Shown here one piece after another: positions 52,745 through 63,860 of a stretch of 64,000 nucleotides of DNA. The stretch spans positions 4,030,001-4,094,000 of the forward strand of contig NZ_AP022595.1 in assembly GCF_010731875.1 (NCBI RefSeq), given 5' to 3'. The first letter of the stretch is position 1; the number at the start of each line of letters is the position of its first letter. The notes under the pieces were generated by a model. That model saw nothing but the letters and a program-made list of their open reading frames with translations. It searched no databases and was not told where the DNA came from. The DNA comes from Mycolicibacterium sarraceniae (GTDB lineage Bacteria > Actinomycetota > Actinomycetes > Mycobacteriales > Mycobacteriaceae). A program made the position numbers and the translations under genes.

Positions 52745-55675
52745 ATGACACTGTTCGACTTCTTCCAAGCCGAGGAGCTTCCGGTGCCGGCGGTCACTCC
52801 GGCACAGGCTCGCGATATCGCCAAGACCGAGTTCGGGCTCGACGCGCACGTCACCCCGCTGGGCAGCCAGCAGGACGCCAACTTTCTGCTGAACACGCCC
52901 GACGGCGATCCGATCGGGGTGCTCAAGATCGCCAACCCGGCGTTTTCCCGCATTGAGCTCGAGGCTCAGGACGCCGCGGCGGCTCATATCCGGCAGATCG
53001 AACCCGATGTCCGCACCGCCACGAATGTCAACCTGGCCGGCGTCGCTGCGATCGCCGAGCTACGGCGCGACGACGGCACGGTGCTGCACCCCCGGATCAT
53101 CGCTCATCTCGACGGCGGCACCATGACCGGCGAGCGGTACCTCACGCCCGCCCGATCGGCGGCGCTGGGCGCGCTGGCCGGGCGCACGGTCCGGGCTCTG
53201 GCCGGCTTCGACCACCCGGGCGTCGATCGCGTCCTGCAGTGGGACTTGCGCCATGCCCAGCGCACGGTCGAAGTGCTGGCGCCCCACATCACCGATACAG
53301 CACGCCGGGAGACCGTCGAGGCAGCCGCCGCCGCGGCCTGGCAGCTGGTCGCCGACCTCAGCGACGACCTGCCAGTCCAGGTTATCCACGGCGACCTCAC
53401 CGATGACAACGTGGTATGCGGTTCACCGGATAGCGGCAGCTTCCCTGACGGGATCATCGACCTGGGCGATCTCACCCGGTCCTGGACCGTCGGTGAACTG
53501 GCGATCGCGGTGTCGTCGCTGTTGCGCCACGCGGGTGGTGAACCCGCGGCCACCGTGGGCGCGATCGCCGCGTTCCACGCCGTGCGCCCGCTTGCCCCGG
53601 CCGAAATCGACGCGCTGTGGCCGCTGGTCGTTCTACGCGCCGCCGTGCTGGTGGTCAGCGGTATCCACCAGGCCACGATCGATGCCGATAATGACTACGC
53701 GACCAGCGCCGTCGAGTGGGAGTGGCGGATCTTCGAACGCGCTGTCGAGGTGCCCAGCGAGGTGATGACCGCCCAGATTCGCGCCGCGCTGGGTGCGGGG
53801 CACGCCAAAGATCCGCTGGCAGTCGAAGGCTTACTGATCGGCGGGCTGGAACCTGGCTCGGTGACCCGCCTGGATCTATCCGCCGAATCCGACGCGATGG
53901 ACTGCGGCCGGTGGCTGACCGCCGGCTGCGAAGAAGACCTGGTTGCCGAGGCACTCGCCGATGGCGCCGCGGCGGTAGTGACCACCTTTGGTCAGCCGCG
54001 GCTGACTCGGTCGGTCCCCTTGAGTCCGCAGTCCGCGGCCACCGTCGGGACCGGTGTGGATCTCTGGCCGGGTTCACCGCTGCCGATCACGGCTCCGTGG
54101 AGCGGAGCGCTGGATGCCGTATCCGCTGACTCGCTGACCCTGACCGGCACCGCCGGTTCACTCGAGCTGCGCGGTGCGCTGCAGGTCAGCGGCCAGTTGC
54201 AGCCGGGCCAGAGTGTCAGCGCAGGCACCGCGCTGGGCACCATCGAGGGCCATGTCTGGTTGCAGAGCCGTAGGCAGCCAGAGCTGGCGGTCCCCGACTT
54301 CGTCCGGGCTGAATATGCCGCGGGCTGGCTGAGCCTGGTCGACGACCCCGGTGTGCTCCTCGGCCTGGCGCCAGTGACTCCGTCGGACGGCGACGGCGAG
54401 GCGCTGTGGCGCCGCCGGACGGACTCCTTCGCCAGCGTCCAGGAGCACTACTACCTCAACCCACCGCGCATCGAGCGCGGCTGGCGCGAGCACATGCTGT
54501 CCAACGACGCCCGCAGCTACCTCGACATGGTCAACAACGTCGCGATCCTCGGCCACGGCCATCCGGTGCTCGCCGATGCCGTCGCCCGGCAGTGGCGGCG
54601 GCTCAACACCAATTCCCGGTTCAACTACGGCGCCGTCGTCGAGCTGTCAGAGCGTCTGGCCGCCACCCTGCCCGAGCCGCTGGACACGGTGTTCCTGGTC
54701 AACTCCGGCTCCGAGGCCGTAGACCTGGCGCTGCGCCTGGCGATGGCCACGACCGGGCGCCACGACGTGGTGGCGGTGGCCGAGGCGTACCACGGCTGGA
54801 CGTACGCCACCGACGCCATCTCGACATCGGTGGCCGACAATCCCAACGCACTGGCCACCCGGCCGGGCTGGGTGCACACGGTGCCCTCGCCCAACTCCTA
54901 CCGCGGCGAGCATCGCGGAGCGGATGCGGCGCGCTACGCCCCCGAGGCCGTCGCAGTCATCGAAGGCCTTGCCGCACAAGGAAAACCACCCGCCGCTTTT
55001 ATCTGTGAACCGTTCTACGGCAATGCCGGCGGGATGGCCCTGCCCGACGGCTATCTGCAGGCCGTCTATGCGGCGGTGCGCGCCGCCGGCGGGCTCGCTA
55101 TCGCCGATGAGGTGCAGGTCGGCTACGGCCGCACCGGCCGGTCGTTCTGGAGCTTCCAGCAGCAGGACGTGGTGCCCGACGTCGTCACCGTCGCCAAAGC
55201 GATGGGTAACGGCCAGCCGCTCGGTGCGGTGATCACCACCCGAGAGATCGCCGAGAAGTACCGCACCCAGGGGTACTTCTTCTCCTCGGCCGGTGGCAGC
55301 CCGGTCTCCTGCGTGGTCGGGCTGACGGTGCTCGACGTGGTGGAGTCCGAGGGGCTCCAGCACAACGCCCTGACCGTCGGCGAGCACCTCAAGACCCGCA
55401 TCGAAGAGCTGGCGACTCGCCACGAGCTGATCGGCACCGTGCACGGCAGTGGCTTGTACATGGGCGTCGAGCTGGTCCGTGATCGGGCGACTCTGGAACC
55501 CGCCGTCGAGGAGACCGCGGCGATCTGCGAGCGGCTGCGTGAGCTGGGCGTCATCGTCCAGCCCACCGGCGACCGGCAGAACGTGCTGAAGGTCAAGCCG
55601 CCGATGTGCATCACGGCCGAATCGGCCGATTACTTCGCCGATATGCTCGACCGGGTGCTCTCTACCGGCTGGTGA
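52745..55675 (+). CDS. Fusion protein: aminoglycoside-phosphotransferase-like kinase, middle beta domain, class III aminotransferase
   Basis: The 976-residue protein starts at ATG 52745 and has three parts. Residues 1-340 form an APH/choline-kinase-like domain with the Brenner motif HGDLTDDNVV and IIDLGDLTRSW. Residues about 430-510 form a lipoyl- or M23-peptidase-like beta domain (SLELRGALQVSGQLQPGQSVSAGTALG). Residues about 545-976 form a PLP-dependent class III aminotransferase with YLDMVNNVAILGHGHP, NSGSEAVDLALRLA, IADEVQVGYGRTG and the Schiff-base Lys in TVAKAMGNGQPLG. This layout is known among bacterial AGXT2L/phospholyase-like proteins. A kinase making the phosphorylated amino alcohol for the PLP domain is the inferred logic. 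The substrate is unknown. Confidence 0.85.
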   Translation: MTLFDFFQAEELPVPAVTPAQARDIAKTEFGLDAHVTPLGSQQDANFLLNTPDGDPIGVLKIANPAFSRIELEAQDAAAAHIRQIEPDVRTATNVNLAGVAAIAELRRDDGTVLHPRIIAHLDGGTMTGERYLTPARSAALGALAGRTVRALAGFDHPGVDRVLQWDLRHAQRTVEVLAPHITDTARRETVEAAAAAAWQLVADLSDDLPVQVIHGDLTDDNVVCGSPDSGSFPDGIIDLGDLTRSWTVGELAIAVSSLLRHAGGEPAATVGAIAAFHAVRPLAPAEIDALWPLVVLRAAVLVVSGIHQATIDADNDYATSAVEWEWRIFERAVEVPSEVMTAQIRAALGAGHAKDPLAVEGLLIGGLEPGSVTRLDLSAESDAMDCGRWLTAGCEEDLVAEALADGAAAVVTTFGQPRLTRSVPLSPQSAATVGTGVDLWPGSPLPITAPWSGALDAVSADSLTLTGTAGSLELRGALQVSGQLQPGQSVSAGTALGTIEGHVWLQSRRQPELAVPDFVRAEYAAGWLSLVDDPGVLLGLAPVTPSDGDGEALWRRRTDSFASVQEHYYLNPPRIERGWREHMLSNDARSYLDMVNNVAILGHGHPVLADAVARQWRRLNTNSRFNYGAVVELSERLAATLPEPLDTVFLVNSGSEAVDLALRLAMATTGRHDVVAVAEAYHGWTYATDAISTSVADNPNALATRPGWVHTVPSPNSYRGEHRGADAARYAPEAVAVIEGLAAQGKPPAAFICEPFYGNAGGMALPDGYLQAVYAAVRAAGGLAIADEVQVGYGRTGRSFWSFQQQDVVPDVVTVAKAMGNGQPLGAVITTREIAEKYRTQGYFFSSAGGSPVSCVVGLTVLDVVESEGLQHNALTVGEHLKTRIEELATRHELIGTVHGSGLYMGVELVRDRATLEPAVEETAAICERLRELGVIVQPTGDRQNVLKVKPPMCITAESADYFADMLDRVLSTGW

Positions 55676-56121
55676 GTCAGCTTGTGAAGCAATATTGGAC
55701 GGCCGTACCGAAGCCGAACGAGCTACGGACATGGCCGAAGTGGTGGCGGATCACCACATCTTCTGCGCTCCCGGCGCCTTCGGAAAGTGTTGCACCGCAA
55801 TCGATCAGCAAAGCCTCATCGACACCGCACCCGAGCGCCGCAGTGACACCGGGGGCCGGGTGGCGGCAAGGGCAGACGCCGCTGGAAACCGCTCCCCACC
55901 GGGAGCGGACAACACCAGGAAACGGTCCTGGCATAGGGTGGGCGTCGGGCACTTACGTTGCAGTATGTAGCTAAGCGAATTATAGTCCAGACACATGTCC
56001 AGACAGCTCGCTGATCGTGTCCGGCCTTACTCACGATGAGATATGTGAGTCAAACGATGACATATGCGTGCCCCGCGAGTGACTCGGCCGTATCGGTCAT
56101 GGACGTTGCAGGAGTGTGAAG
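55676..56121. promoter_or_regulatory. Intergenic region with repeats upstream of the glycosyltransferase gene
   Basis: About 445 bp without a supported gene. Near the 3' end lie a direct repeat TCCAGACA (55986-55993 and 55998-56005, period 12) and an inverted repeat ACTCAC-N10-GTGAGT (56029-56050). ATATGT and ACATAT follow at 56041-56046 and 56059-56064. The cluster is 60-135 bp before ATG 56122, where promoter and operator are expected. Small open frames in the first 300 bp have no family-like sequence. Confidence 0.45.
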
Positions 56122-57042
56122 ATGCGGATTGCGTTGCTGTCCTACCGCAGCAAGACCCACTGTGGCGGGCAGGGCGTCTACGTCCGGCACCTGAGTCGCG
56201 GGTTGGTGGAACTGGGCCATGACGTCGAGGTTTTCTCCGGCCAGCCCTACCCGGAGATCCTCGATCCGCGGGTTCGACTGACCGAGGTCCCCAGCCTCGA
56301 CCTCTACCGCGAACCCGACCCGTTTCGGGTGCCGCGGCCAAGCGAGATCCGCGACCGGATCGACGCGCTCGAGCTGGCCACCATGTGGACCTCGGGCTTC
56401 CCTGAACCTCGCACCTTCAGTCTGCGGGCAGCCCGGTTGCTGGCCGCACGCCTCGACGAGTTCGACATCGTGCACGACAACCAGTGCCTGGGCACCGGCC
56501 TGCTGCGGATCGCCGAGATGGGCCTTCCCGTCGTGGCCACCGTGCACCACCCGATCACTCGCGACCGCGTGCTCGATCTGGCCGCCGCCAAATGGTGGCG
56601 AAAGCCGTTGGTGCACAGATGGTATGGATTTGCGCAGATGCAGAAGCGCGTCGCCAAGAATATTCCGGACCTGTTGACGGTGTCCTCGTCGTCGGCCACC
56701 GATATCGCCGACGATTTCGGCGTGAGCCCAGAGCAGCTTCGTGTCGTGCCACTCGGCGTGGACACCGATCTGTTCAAGCCCTCCGACCAACCACGCGCCC
56801 CCGGCCGCATCATCGCGATTTCGAGCGCGGATCGCCCTCTCAAGGGAATCGGGCACCTGCTGCACGCCGTGGCCAAGCTGCGTACCGAGCACGACCTGGA
56901 GTTGCAGCTGGTGGCCAAGCTGGAGCCGAACGGACCGACCGAGAAGCTCATCGCCGAACTGGGTATCAGCCACATCGGCCGACGACCGGGTATCGGCCGA
57001 TATCGTGCACCATCAGCCAAGCGGCCTGTCCGGATGAGGTGA
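56122..57042 (+). pseudogene. Glycosyltransferase family 4, truncated C-terminus
   Basis: ATG 56122 follows AGGAG by 7 nt. The first ~295 residues are a good GT4 N-terminal half: MRIALLSYRSKTHCGGQGVYVRHLSRGL, DIVHDNQCLG, VATVHHPITRDR, LLTVSSSSATDIADDFGV and VVPLGVDTDLFKP, then the start of the second Rossmann domain (ISSADRPLKGIGHLLHAVAKL, LVAKLEPNGPTEKLIAELGIS). After that the sequence turns to unrelated residues (HIGRRPGIGRYRAP) and stops at 57042. About 100 residues, including the E-x7-E sugar-nucleotide site, are missing. The stop still overlaps the methyltransferase GTG as GTGA, so the operon junction survived an internal deletion. Transferase activity is unlikely. Confidence 0.75.
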
Positions 57043-57750
57043 CTGTGGCCGCACTGCGCGTTCGGCGACGGCGGTGGATCGGTGTTCGACTTCGATTCGA
57101 GCGCCGTGGCCGTCACAGCTTCGAGGCGTACCGCCGCGGCGCCGACGTCATCGCCTTCGATATGGACGCCGCCGGGCTGGCCGATGTCGACACCCTCCTG
57201 CAGGCGATGGGCGAGGCCGGCGAGGCGCCCGCGTCAGCCAAGGCGCAGGTCGTGGTCGGCGACGCGCTCGCACTGCCCTACCCGGATGGCGAGTTCGACT
57301 GCGTGATCGCCTCGGAAATTCTCGAGCACATCCCGCAAGACGATGCCGCGATCGCCGAATTGATCCGGGTCCTCAAGCCCGGCGGCACGCTGGCGGTGAC
57401 CGTGCCGCGGTGGCTGCCGGAACGGATCTGCTGGCTGCTGTCGGACGAATACCACGCCAACGAGGGCGGCCATATCCGGATCTACAAGGCCGACCAGTTG
57501 CAGGCCAAACTGGTTCGCGGCGGGCTCACCTTCACCCACTCACATCACGCCCACGCGCTGCACTCCCCGTTCTGGTGGCTGAAATGCGCTGTCGGTGTGG
57601 AGAAGCCGGATCACCCGGCAGTCAAGGCCTACCACCAGCTGCTGGTGTGGGACATGATGTCTCGCCCCGCTCTGACCAGAGTGACCGAAGCCGCACTCAA
57701 TCCGCTGGTTGGCAAGAGTGTCGCCCTCTACTTCGAAAAGCCGATCTCGA

Positions 57751-57767
<17 letters not shown>
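57039..57767 (+). CDS. Class I SAM-dependent methyltransferase with scrambled motif I
   Basis: The 242-residue product starts at GTG 57039, overlapping the previous stop (GTGA). From residue about 28 it is a normal class I methyltransferase (GRHSFEAYRRGADVIAFDMDAAGL, VVVGDALALPYPDGEFDCVIASEILEHIPQDD, LKPGGTLAVTVPRWLPERICW). Before that, the family's motif I should read about VLDFGCGxGRHSFEA. The DNA still encodes SVFDFDSSA in the next frame, but the used frame gives RRRRWIGVRLRFERRGRHSFEA. Two small indels of opposite sign, about 40 bp apart, would explain this. The frame is restored, but the glycine loop that holds SAM is lost. The enzyme is probably inactive. Confidence 0.7.
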
Positions 57768-59506
<1,739 letters not shown>

Positions 59507-59579
59507 CTAACCCGTCGCGATGGTGCATGGCCAGCGCGCACCTTGTCGGTGCTGGTGAGTTGTAGTAGCGTCCGGACAT

Positions 59580-60152
59580 GTGTCTGATCCGGTAGCTCGG
59601 GAATCGACGCGCCGTCGATTGTCAGCGAAACAGGCCGCCACCGTCGACCGGTTGGGTCGCGCCGCTGTCGATGTGCTGAGCCGAGAAGGATTCGCCGGCC
59701 TGACGATCCGGATGGTGGCCGCCGAGGCCGGTGTCGGCGCGGCAACCGCCTACACATATTTCTCGTCCAAAGAGCATCTGGTCGCCGAGGTGTTCTGGCG
59801 TCGGCTGGCCTCGACACCAGTGCCACCCGACGACTCCCCGGACCCCATCGAGCGCGTGGTGGGTGTGCTGCGGCACATCGCGCTGTTGGTCGCCGATGAG
59901 CCGGAACTCGCTGGCGCGGTGACAACCGCGCTACTCGGCAAGGATCCCGATGTCGAGCACCTGCGCTTCCGCATCGGTCGCGAAATCCATCAGCGATTGA
60001 TTTCCGCCCTTGGCGCGCAATGCGATTCGAACGTTGTCGAATCGCTCGAACAGCTCTATGCCGGCGCGCTGGTGCGGGCCGGCATGGGATACGCCTCCTA
60101 CACCGAGATCGCCAGCAGGCTGGAAGCGTCCGCCCGCCTGCTGCTGACCTGA
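59580..60152 (+). CDS. TetR-family transcriptional regulator
   Basis: The 190-residue regulator starts at GTG 59580. The HTH is at about 20-65 (VDRLGRAAVDVLSREGFAGLTIRMVAAEAGVGAATAYTYFSSKEHLVAEVF), and a helical ligand domain follows. The divergent 82-bp gap includes GTCCGGAC (59570-59577), an 8-bp perfect palindrome immediately before the start. Targets may be the divergent methyltransferase or the DoxX-like gene downstream. Confidence 0.9.
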   Translation: MSDPVARESTRRRLSAKQAATVDRLGRAAVDVLSREGFAGLTIRMVAAEAGVGAATAYTYFSSKEHLVAEVFWRRLASTPVPPDDSPDPIERVVGVLRHIALLVADEPELAGAVTTALLGKDPDVEHLRFRIGREIHQRLISALGAQCDSNVVESLEQLYAGALVRAGMGYASYTEIASRLEASARLLLT

Positions 60153-60209
60153 CACCGAACCCGTGACGTAACGGGTTTGACCCCGTGGCCAGTAGGGAAC
60201 TATGGCCTC

Positions 60210-61061
60210 ATGTTGATTCGCAGAGTTGCCCGGCCTATGTTGGCGGCGGTGTTCATCGGCCAAGGATTCGAAGCGCTGAGAAGCCCGAAGCCGGCAGCTG
60301 AAGCCGCCCGGCCGGCTCTCGAAGGGTTACAGAAGCTGCCGGAGCCGGTCGGCTCCGGTGTCCCCAGCGACCCGGAGACACTGGCACGGATCACGGCGGC
60401 CGTCCAGATCGGCGGCGGGCTGCTCCTGGCGTCCGGACGACTGCCCCGGCTGGCCTCAGCGGCGTTGGCGGTCTGCGTGATTCCGGCCAATCTCGGTGCG
60501 CACATGTTCTGGGACGAGTCCGACCAGCAACTCAAAGCCGAGAAGCGCCGAGCGTTTTTGACCGATCTCAGTCTGCTCGGCGGGCTGATCATCGCCTCGG
60601 CCGATACCGCCGGCAAACCATCACTGGGCTGGCGTGGCCGCCGCGCGGCACGCAAGGTGAGCGAAGCCGTCTCGGCCGGATTGCCGGGATCGAGTCATGG
60701 CCTGCTGGACAGTGAGCTACTGGACAAGGTGGGCCCCAAGGTCGGCCATGGTCTGCAGGTTGGCGCCGAACGCGGTCGCGAACTGGCAGTGGCCGCTGGT
60801 GAGCGCAGTGCCCCGCTGTTGGAAACCGCCCGCAAGCGTGGCGCTGAGTTCGCCGAGATCGCCCGCGAGCGCGGGGCCGAACTGGCCGACGTCGCCAGTG
60901 AGCGCAGCGCCGAATTCGCCGAAATGGCCCGCAAGCGCGGGGCCGAATTCGCTGAGGTGGCCAGGGATCAGGGCGGCGAACTGATCGACACCACGCGTTC
61001 TCGCGCCCAGAAGGCCAACAAACAAGCCACGAAGCAGGCGAAGAAGTTGGCCAGGCGCTGA
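60210..61061 (+). CDS. DoxX-like membrane protein with 11-residue helical repeats
   Basis: The 283-residue protein has residues 1-135 resembling the DoxX family: MLIRRVARPMLAAVFIGQGFEALRSP, ITAAVQIGGGLLLASGRLPRLASAALAVCVIPANLGAHMFW, then LSLLGGLIIASAD. Residues 186-262 consist of seven consecutive 11-residue units of the form (R/S)(K/E)RGAEFAE(I/V/M)A, highly amphipathic. They are followed by a Lys-rich end (KANKQATKQAKKLARR). Eleven-residue periodicity gives a straight amphipathic helix, as in apolipoproteins and LEA-type proteins, which suggests membrane-surface or polymer binding. I start at ATG 60210. The repeat DNA lies at 60765-60995. Confidence 0.75.
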   Translation: MLIRRVARPMLAAVFIGQGFEALRSPKPAAEAARPALEGLQKLPEPVGSGVPSDPETLARITAAVQIGGGLLLASGRLPRLASAALAVCVIPANLGAHMFWDESDQQLKAEKRRAFLTDLSLLGGLIIASADTAGKPSLGWRGRRAARKVSEAVSAGLPGSSHGLLDSELLDKVGPKVGHGLQVGAERGRELAVAAGERSAPLLETARKRGAEFAEIARERGAELADVASERSAEFAEMARKRGAEFAEVARDQGGELIDTTRSRAQKANKQATKQAKKLARR

Positions 61062-61150
61062 GCATTCGGATCGCGCGGCGGTGAAGCCGCTGCCGCGTTC
61101 GGCCACCAAGGTACATTGGGCCGGACTGTCGGTAGCGGGAGGAGCGATCA

Positions 61151-61896
61151 ATGACCACGGGTAATTACGACCCAAACGCTTACGGCCAACCCGGCGGGTA
61201 TCCCCCGCCGCCTCCGACGGGTCAGCCCGGCAGCTATCCACCGCCCCCGCCCGGCTATTCCGCGCCTCCGCCCGGCTATCCCGCGCCCCCGCCCGGCCAG
61301 CCCGGTGGTTATCCCCCGCCACCCCCCTACGGTCCGCCCGGGTATCCCCCGCCACCCCCCTACGGTCCGCCCGGGTATCCCCCGCCACCCCCCTACGGTC
61401 AGCCCGGGTATCCCCGCCACTCCCCTACGGTCAGCCCGGTCCAGGTGGCTACCCGCCGCCGGCCGTTACCGGCCAGCAACCCGCCGGCGTGTGGATTCGA
61501 CTCGGCGCCCGGCTGATTGACGGGATCATCACCGGTGTCGTCGTGTTCGCACTCTCGTTTGCGTTCTATGCCAGCGACAGCTACGGCATTGTGGCGGGCG
61601 TCCTATCCGGCCTGCTGCCCTTCGCCTACTTCGTTGGCTTCGAGGTCTCGCAGGGTTGGACACCGGCTAAGAAGCTTCTGGGGCTCTCGGTCCGCGGACC
61701 CGGTGGCACCCCGAAGCCGACTGCCAAGCAGTCGGCGATCCGCAATGCCTTCATGCTGCTGTCGATCATCCCGTGGGTGGGCTGGGCGCTCGGCCTGGTC
61801 GCCGACATCATCATCGGTGTGACGATCAACGGCAGCCCGACCAAACAGGGAAAGCACGACGAACTGGCCGGTGGCACCCAGGTCGTCCAGGGCTGA
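61151..61896 (+). pseudogene. RDD-family membrane protein with Pro-rich N-terminus, frameshifted
   Basis: The gene starts at ATG 61151 after GGGAGGAG and encodes a Tyr/Gly/Pro-rich N-terminus (YPPPPP and YGPPG units) of about 87 residues. In the fourth 33-bp repeat one C is missing (four C at 61412-61415, five in the other units), which sends the frame to a stop at 61516. The original frame continues as PYGQPGPGGYPPPAVTGQQPAGVWIRLGARLIDGI and then a complete RDD domain with three membrane segments (LIDGIITGVVVFALSF, GVLSGLLPFAYFVGF, SIIPWVGWALGLVADIIIG) to 61896. Either the gene is broken, the C-tract is phase-variable, or the base is a sequencing error. An internal start at GTG 61489 could still give the RDD domain alone. 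Confidence 0.82.
61307..61437. repeat. 33-bp tandem repeats in the RDD gene
   Basis: Units at 61307-61339, 61340-61372 and 61373-61405 (33 bp each) and a fourth at 61406-61437 (32 bp). They encode GYPPPPPYGPP. Runs of five and six C make the array prone to slippage, and the fourth unit shows the loss of one C plus a C-to-T change. Confidence 0.88.
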
Positions 61897-61905
61897 GCGC
61901 CCCGC

Positions 61906-63342
61906 TCAGATCATCAGACTGAGCAGCATCACGACGCCCAGACCCGTCACCGACAAGACCGTCTCCATCAGGGACCAGGTCTTGATGGTCTGACCCACCG
62001 TGATCCGGAAGTACTGGTTGACCAACCAGAATCCGGCGTCGTTGACGTGGGAAAAGAACAGCGAGCCGGCTCCGACGGCAAGGACGACCAGTGATACCTG
62101 GCCGGTGCTGAGGCCCTCCACCAGCTGGAGCACCAGTGCCGAGGCGGTGATGGTGGCCACCGTCGCGGAGCCGGTCGCCAGCCGGATCAGCACGGCGAGC
62201 ACCCAGGCCAGCAGGATTACGGAGATGTTGGCGCTCTTGGCCCAGTCGGCCAACAGCGTTCCGATGCCACTGTCGACAAGGACCTGCTTGAAGCCGCCGC
62301 CCGCGGCGACGATCAGGATGATGCCGGCCACCGGGGGCAGGCCCGACTCCACACATTTCATCACTGCGGACCGCGACATGCCTGCGCCGCGTCCGAGGGT
62401 GAAGATCCCGACGATGACCGCGATCAGCAGGGCCACCAGCGGGGTGCCGAGGACGTCGAAAGTGATTCGGAACCATTGGTTCTCGTCGTCGATGAAAATG
62501 TCGACAAGCGCCTTGCCCAGCATCAGCACGACGGGTAGCAGAACGCTGAACAACGTCACTCCGAAGGAGGGCCGGCGGGCACCGCGGTTCTGGTCAGGAA
62601 CCACTTCACCCTCGGGTCCGAGCGCGGCTGAGCCGGAACCGAACGTGTCGGGCGCCTCCACGACGACCCAACGTCCGGCCAGCTTCCCGAACAACGGGCC
62701 GGCCACGATGATCGTCGGAATCGCCACCGCGACACCAAGAGCCAGCGTCAGCCCCAGGTCGGCATGCAGCAAGCTGATCGCGGTAAGCGGTCCCGGGTGC
62801 GGCGGTACGAAACCGTGCATCGCGGAAAGCCCTGCCAGCGCGGGGATTCCGACCGTGATCAGTGAGAGCTGGGAGCGTCGCGACACCAGGTAGATGACCG
62901 GCATCAACAGAACCAGGCCGATCTCGAAGAACATCGGCAGACCGATGATGGCGCCGACCAGAGCCATCGCCCACGGCAAGGCCCGTGGTGAGGCATGCCC
63001 GACGATCGTATCGACGATCTCGTCCGCACCACCGGAATCGGCGAGGAGCTTGGCGAACATCGCGCCCAGCGCGATCAGGATGCCGACGCTCGCAGCGGTG
63101 CTACCGAAACCGTCGGTGAACGATTTCAGCACCTTCTCCAGGTTTTCCCCGGCGACGATTCCGACCGTCAGTGCGCCAAAGATCAACGCGAGGAACGGAT
63201 GCAGATGGAGCAGTGTGATGAGGACGACGATCACCGCGATACCCGCGACGAAGGCGAGGATGAGCTGCCAGCCGGGAGCGACCGGTGTCACTAACTTCGG
63301 GGCTTCGGCCAACAGAGTGGCGTTCAGGTTCATCGGCGTCAT
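61906..63342 (-). CDS. gntP: Gluconate:proton symporter, GntP family
   Basis: The 478-residue permease has some twelve or more membrane segments. Family landmarks are FGALTVGIVAGENLEKVLKSFTDGFGSTAASVGILIALGAMF, LPMFFEIGLVLLMPVIY, AMHGFVPPHPGPLTA and ATGSATVATITAS. A cytoplasmic loop near 230-265 (APDTFGSGSAALGPEGEVVPDQNRG) is charged. ATG 63342 overlaps the gluconokinase stop (ATGA) and has GAAGGAGC just before it. It imports gluconate or a related sugar acid, which the coupled kinase then phosphorylates. Confidence 0.92.
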   Translation of the reverse strand: MTPMNLNATLLAEAPKLVTPVAPGWQLILAFVAGIAVIVVLITLLHLHPFLALIFGALTVGIVAGENLEKVLKSFTDGFGSTAASVGILIALGAMFAKLLADSGGADEIVDTIVGHASPRALPWAMALVGAIIGLPMFFEIGLVLLMPVIYLVSRRSQLSLITVGIPALAGLSAMHGFVPPHPGPLTAISLLHADLGLTLALGVAVAIPTIIVAGPLFGKLAGRWVVVEAPDTFGSGSAALGPEGEVVPDQNRGARRPSFGVTLFSVLLPVVLMLGKALVDIFIDDENQWFRITFDVLGTPLVALLIAVIVGIFTLGRGAGMSRSAVMKCVESGLPPVAGIILIVAAGGGFKQVLVDSGIGTLLADWAKSANISVILLAWVLAVLIRLATGSATVATITASALVLQLVEGLSTGQVSLVVLAVGAGSLFFSHVNDAGFWLVNQYFRITVGQTIKTWSLMETVLSVTGLGVVMLLSLMI

Positions 63343-63833
63343 GCTCCTTCGGCGCGGGCTACGTAGGTGTCGATGATCGAATCGATGCTCTGGTCGACGT
63401 CGATGCTGAATCCGTGTTCGTCGGGATCGAGAGGTTCGAGGGTCTCGAATTGCGAGTGCACCAGGCTCGCGGGCATGAAGTGGCCCGGCCGACTTGCCTG
63501 CCGGCGGGCGACGACATCCTCGGTCCCGCTGAGATGCAGGAACCTGACGTCGGCGCAATGCTGCCGGAGTTGGTCGCGATAGATGCGCTTGAGTGCCGAA
63601 CAGCTCATCACCCCGCCGTCGCGGTGTTCGGCAAGCCACTGACCGATGGATTCGAGCCACGGGTAGCGGTCATCATCATCGAGCGGATGCCCGGCGGTCA
63701 TCTTGGCGATATTGGCCGGCGGGTGGAAGTCGTCGGCATCGGCGAAGGGAGCACGCAACCGCTGGGCCAGCGCCGCGCCAACGGTTGATTTCCCCGAGCC
63801 GGACACTCCCATAACGACGATGGGTAATGGCAT
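63339..63833 (-). CDS. gntK: Gluconokinase
   Basis: The 164-residue kinase starts at ATG 63833, giving the usual length of the family; ATG 63860 is an alternative. The P-loop is GVSGSGKST (9-17), and FADADDFHPPANIAKMTAGHPLDDDDRYPWLESIGQWL contains the gluconate-binding Asp/His residues. SCSALKRIYRDQLR and LHLSGTEDVVARRQASRPGHFMPASLVHSQFETLEPL follow. It phosphorylates gluconate to 6-phosphogluconate and is coupled to gntP. Confidence 0.95.
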   Translation of the reverse strand: MPLPIVVMGVSGSGKSTVGAALAQRLRAPFADADDFHPPANIAKMTAGHPLDDDDRYPWLESIGQWLAEHRDGGVMSCSALKRIYRDQLRQHCADVRFLHLSGTEDVVARRQASRPGHFMPASLVHSQFETLEPLDPDEHGFSIDVDQSIDSIIDTYVARAEGA

Positions 63834-63860
63834 GCCTGCGTCTACCCTGCTGTGGCCCAT

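Noticed and set aside
61255..61440. CRISPR-like or intergenic repeat array
   Set aside because: The repeats are in-frame coding units of a Pro-rich protein, with no spacers.
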